64,000 nucleotides of DNA, from assembly GCF_018918285.1 (NCBI RefSeq), contig NZ_JAHLQF010000001.1, forward strand, positions 496,001-560,000, in the 5' to 3' direction. A model generated the notes under the pieces. That model saw only the letters and a program-made list of their open reading frames with translations. It was not told the origin of the DNA and did no database searches. Every line of letters starts with the position of its first letter. Position 1 is the stretch's first letter. The stretch is from Clostridium mobile. Its GTDB lineage: Bacteria > Bacillota > Clostridia > Clostridiales > Clostridiaceae. A program made the translations under genes and the position numbers. Below, one piece after another: positions 63,451 to 64,000 of the stretch.

Positions 63451-64000
63451 ATGAAATTAATAAATAAAAAAAGATTTAATTTTCAATTTAATAAATATTT
63501 TTTAGAAGGTCCTTTAATACTGTTTTTTTTATTTAGTATTTTATTTGAAATAATTGGATTTTGGTTCTTATCTTATGATATTAGCGAGCCATATAAAGGT
63601 ATTAAGATTAATGTTTTTTTAATATTTCTATATTTTTCTCTTCCTAGATCCTATGATACAGAAAATTTTAAAAAAGAATTAAGTTATTTTATAAGTTTAA
63701 ACTATAGTAGAAAAGAATATTTTAAGAATAAGACAATATTAATTAACTTAGCTATAAGTACTTCCGTCCTATTTTCTACAATTTTAATATTTATGCTGCT
63801 TACTTCTACAGGACGTTATAATGTATTCGGGTATTTAGGATTTGTTATGGGAAAAAATTTTATTTCTTTTTTTAAAATAAGCTTCATAAATATTATTATT
63901 TATAATTTATTTTATACCTTTATTCTTATAGTAAAAGTTTTATTTATTAAAGTTATACCTAATAGAGTAGGGAATTTTATATTTAATGTTGTATGGTCTA
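63451..64000 (+). CDS. ABC permease-like membrane protein, 3' end cut by window
   Basis: At least 183 residues, open to the window edge, beginning MKLINKKRFNFQFNKYFLEG, with four helices visible. It has the same Arg/Lys-Lys-Tyr-Phe-Lys-Asn-Lys type motif after the second helix as the protein at 61935-62552. RBS AGGTGGGG. It is the last visible member of the gntR-ABC operon. Confidence 0.78.
   Translation, partial: MKLINKKRFNFQFNKYFLEGPLILFFLFSILFEIIGFWFLSYDISEPYKGIKINVFLIFLYFSLPRSYDTENFKKELSYFISLNYSRKEYFKNKTILINLAISTSVLFSTILIFMLLTSTGRYNVFGYLGFVMGKNFISFFKISFINIIIYNLFYTFILIVKVLFIKVIPNRVGNFIFNVVWS

Overview
The window looks like a low-GC, anaerobic Clostridium-type chromosome. The evidence is very AT-rich intergenic DNA, strong AGGAGG ribosome sites with frequent TTG and GTG starts, reverse rubrerythrin, a PerR-like regulator, RNase J, a CIRCE-controlled htpG and a small Hsp18-type heat-shock protein. 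I see no rRNA, tRNA, CRISPR array, phage module or intact insertion sequence. Both window edges cut genes: a chemotaxis receptor at the left and an ABC permease at the right.

Layout. 1-8.4 kb: chemotaxis receptor, SLC1-type symporter, MATE exporter, RelA/SpoT-domain protein, RNase J and a small excisionase-type HTH protein. 8.8-11.6 kb: a decayed small gene, a Crp/Fnr regulator, a LutC-like protein, a dispersed repeat and two small unknown genes. 11.9-14.3 kb: an ApbE flavin transferase with a two-domain lipoprotein resembling the Listeria PplA/FmnB pair. 14.9-21.3 kb: YgiQ, a DUF1540 protein and a peroxide-defence block (reverse rubrerythrin, PerR-like regulator, AhpC and a domain-permuted AhpF). 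21.4-27.5 kb: an iron-type island with a Fur-family regulator under a Fur box, two ABC half-transporters of the YbtPQ/IrtAB kind, an AraC regulator, a 'nitrous oxide-stimulated promoter' family protein and DUF454. 28.1-34.5 kb: an apparent muropeptide-use cluster (DUF819 transporter, secreted NlpC/P60 peptidase, DUF3870, Ala-Glu epimerase, second transporter and a cytosolic beta-lactamase-fold hydrolase). 35.3-38.5 kb: a TetR-controlled ABC exporter. 38.6-40.5 kb: an Ada-type alkylation response. 40.7-44.9 kb: an unknown gene with a membrane-anchored glucosaminidase, then a nitrilase and a GNAT acetyltransferase.

The most striking region is 45.1-55.5 kb. A 1598-residue LPKTG surface adhesin, a response regulator with a SARP/BTAD output domain, a 1016-residue hybrid kinase and a divergent class D sortase lie together. 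Four 11-bp direct repeats (consensus TTTGTGAGAAN, minus strand) stand upstream of the adhesin. An equally spaced set of four stands upstream of the kinase. This is the arrangement expected for a SARP-type activator, so the locus reads as a self-controlled surface-display system. I found no third set.

55.5-64 kb holds hsp18, htpG under a perfect CIRCE element, a membrane-anchored EEP-family hydrolase, a TraX-family protein behind two palindromic operators, an unknown membrane protein, and the start of a GntR/YtrA-type ABC operon.

A structured repeat of about 130-180 bp occurs three times (10.7, 28.0 and 55.4 kb). Its edge supplies the last codons and stop of the beta-lactamase-like gene. A related edge ends the small HTH gene.
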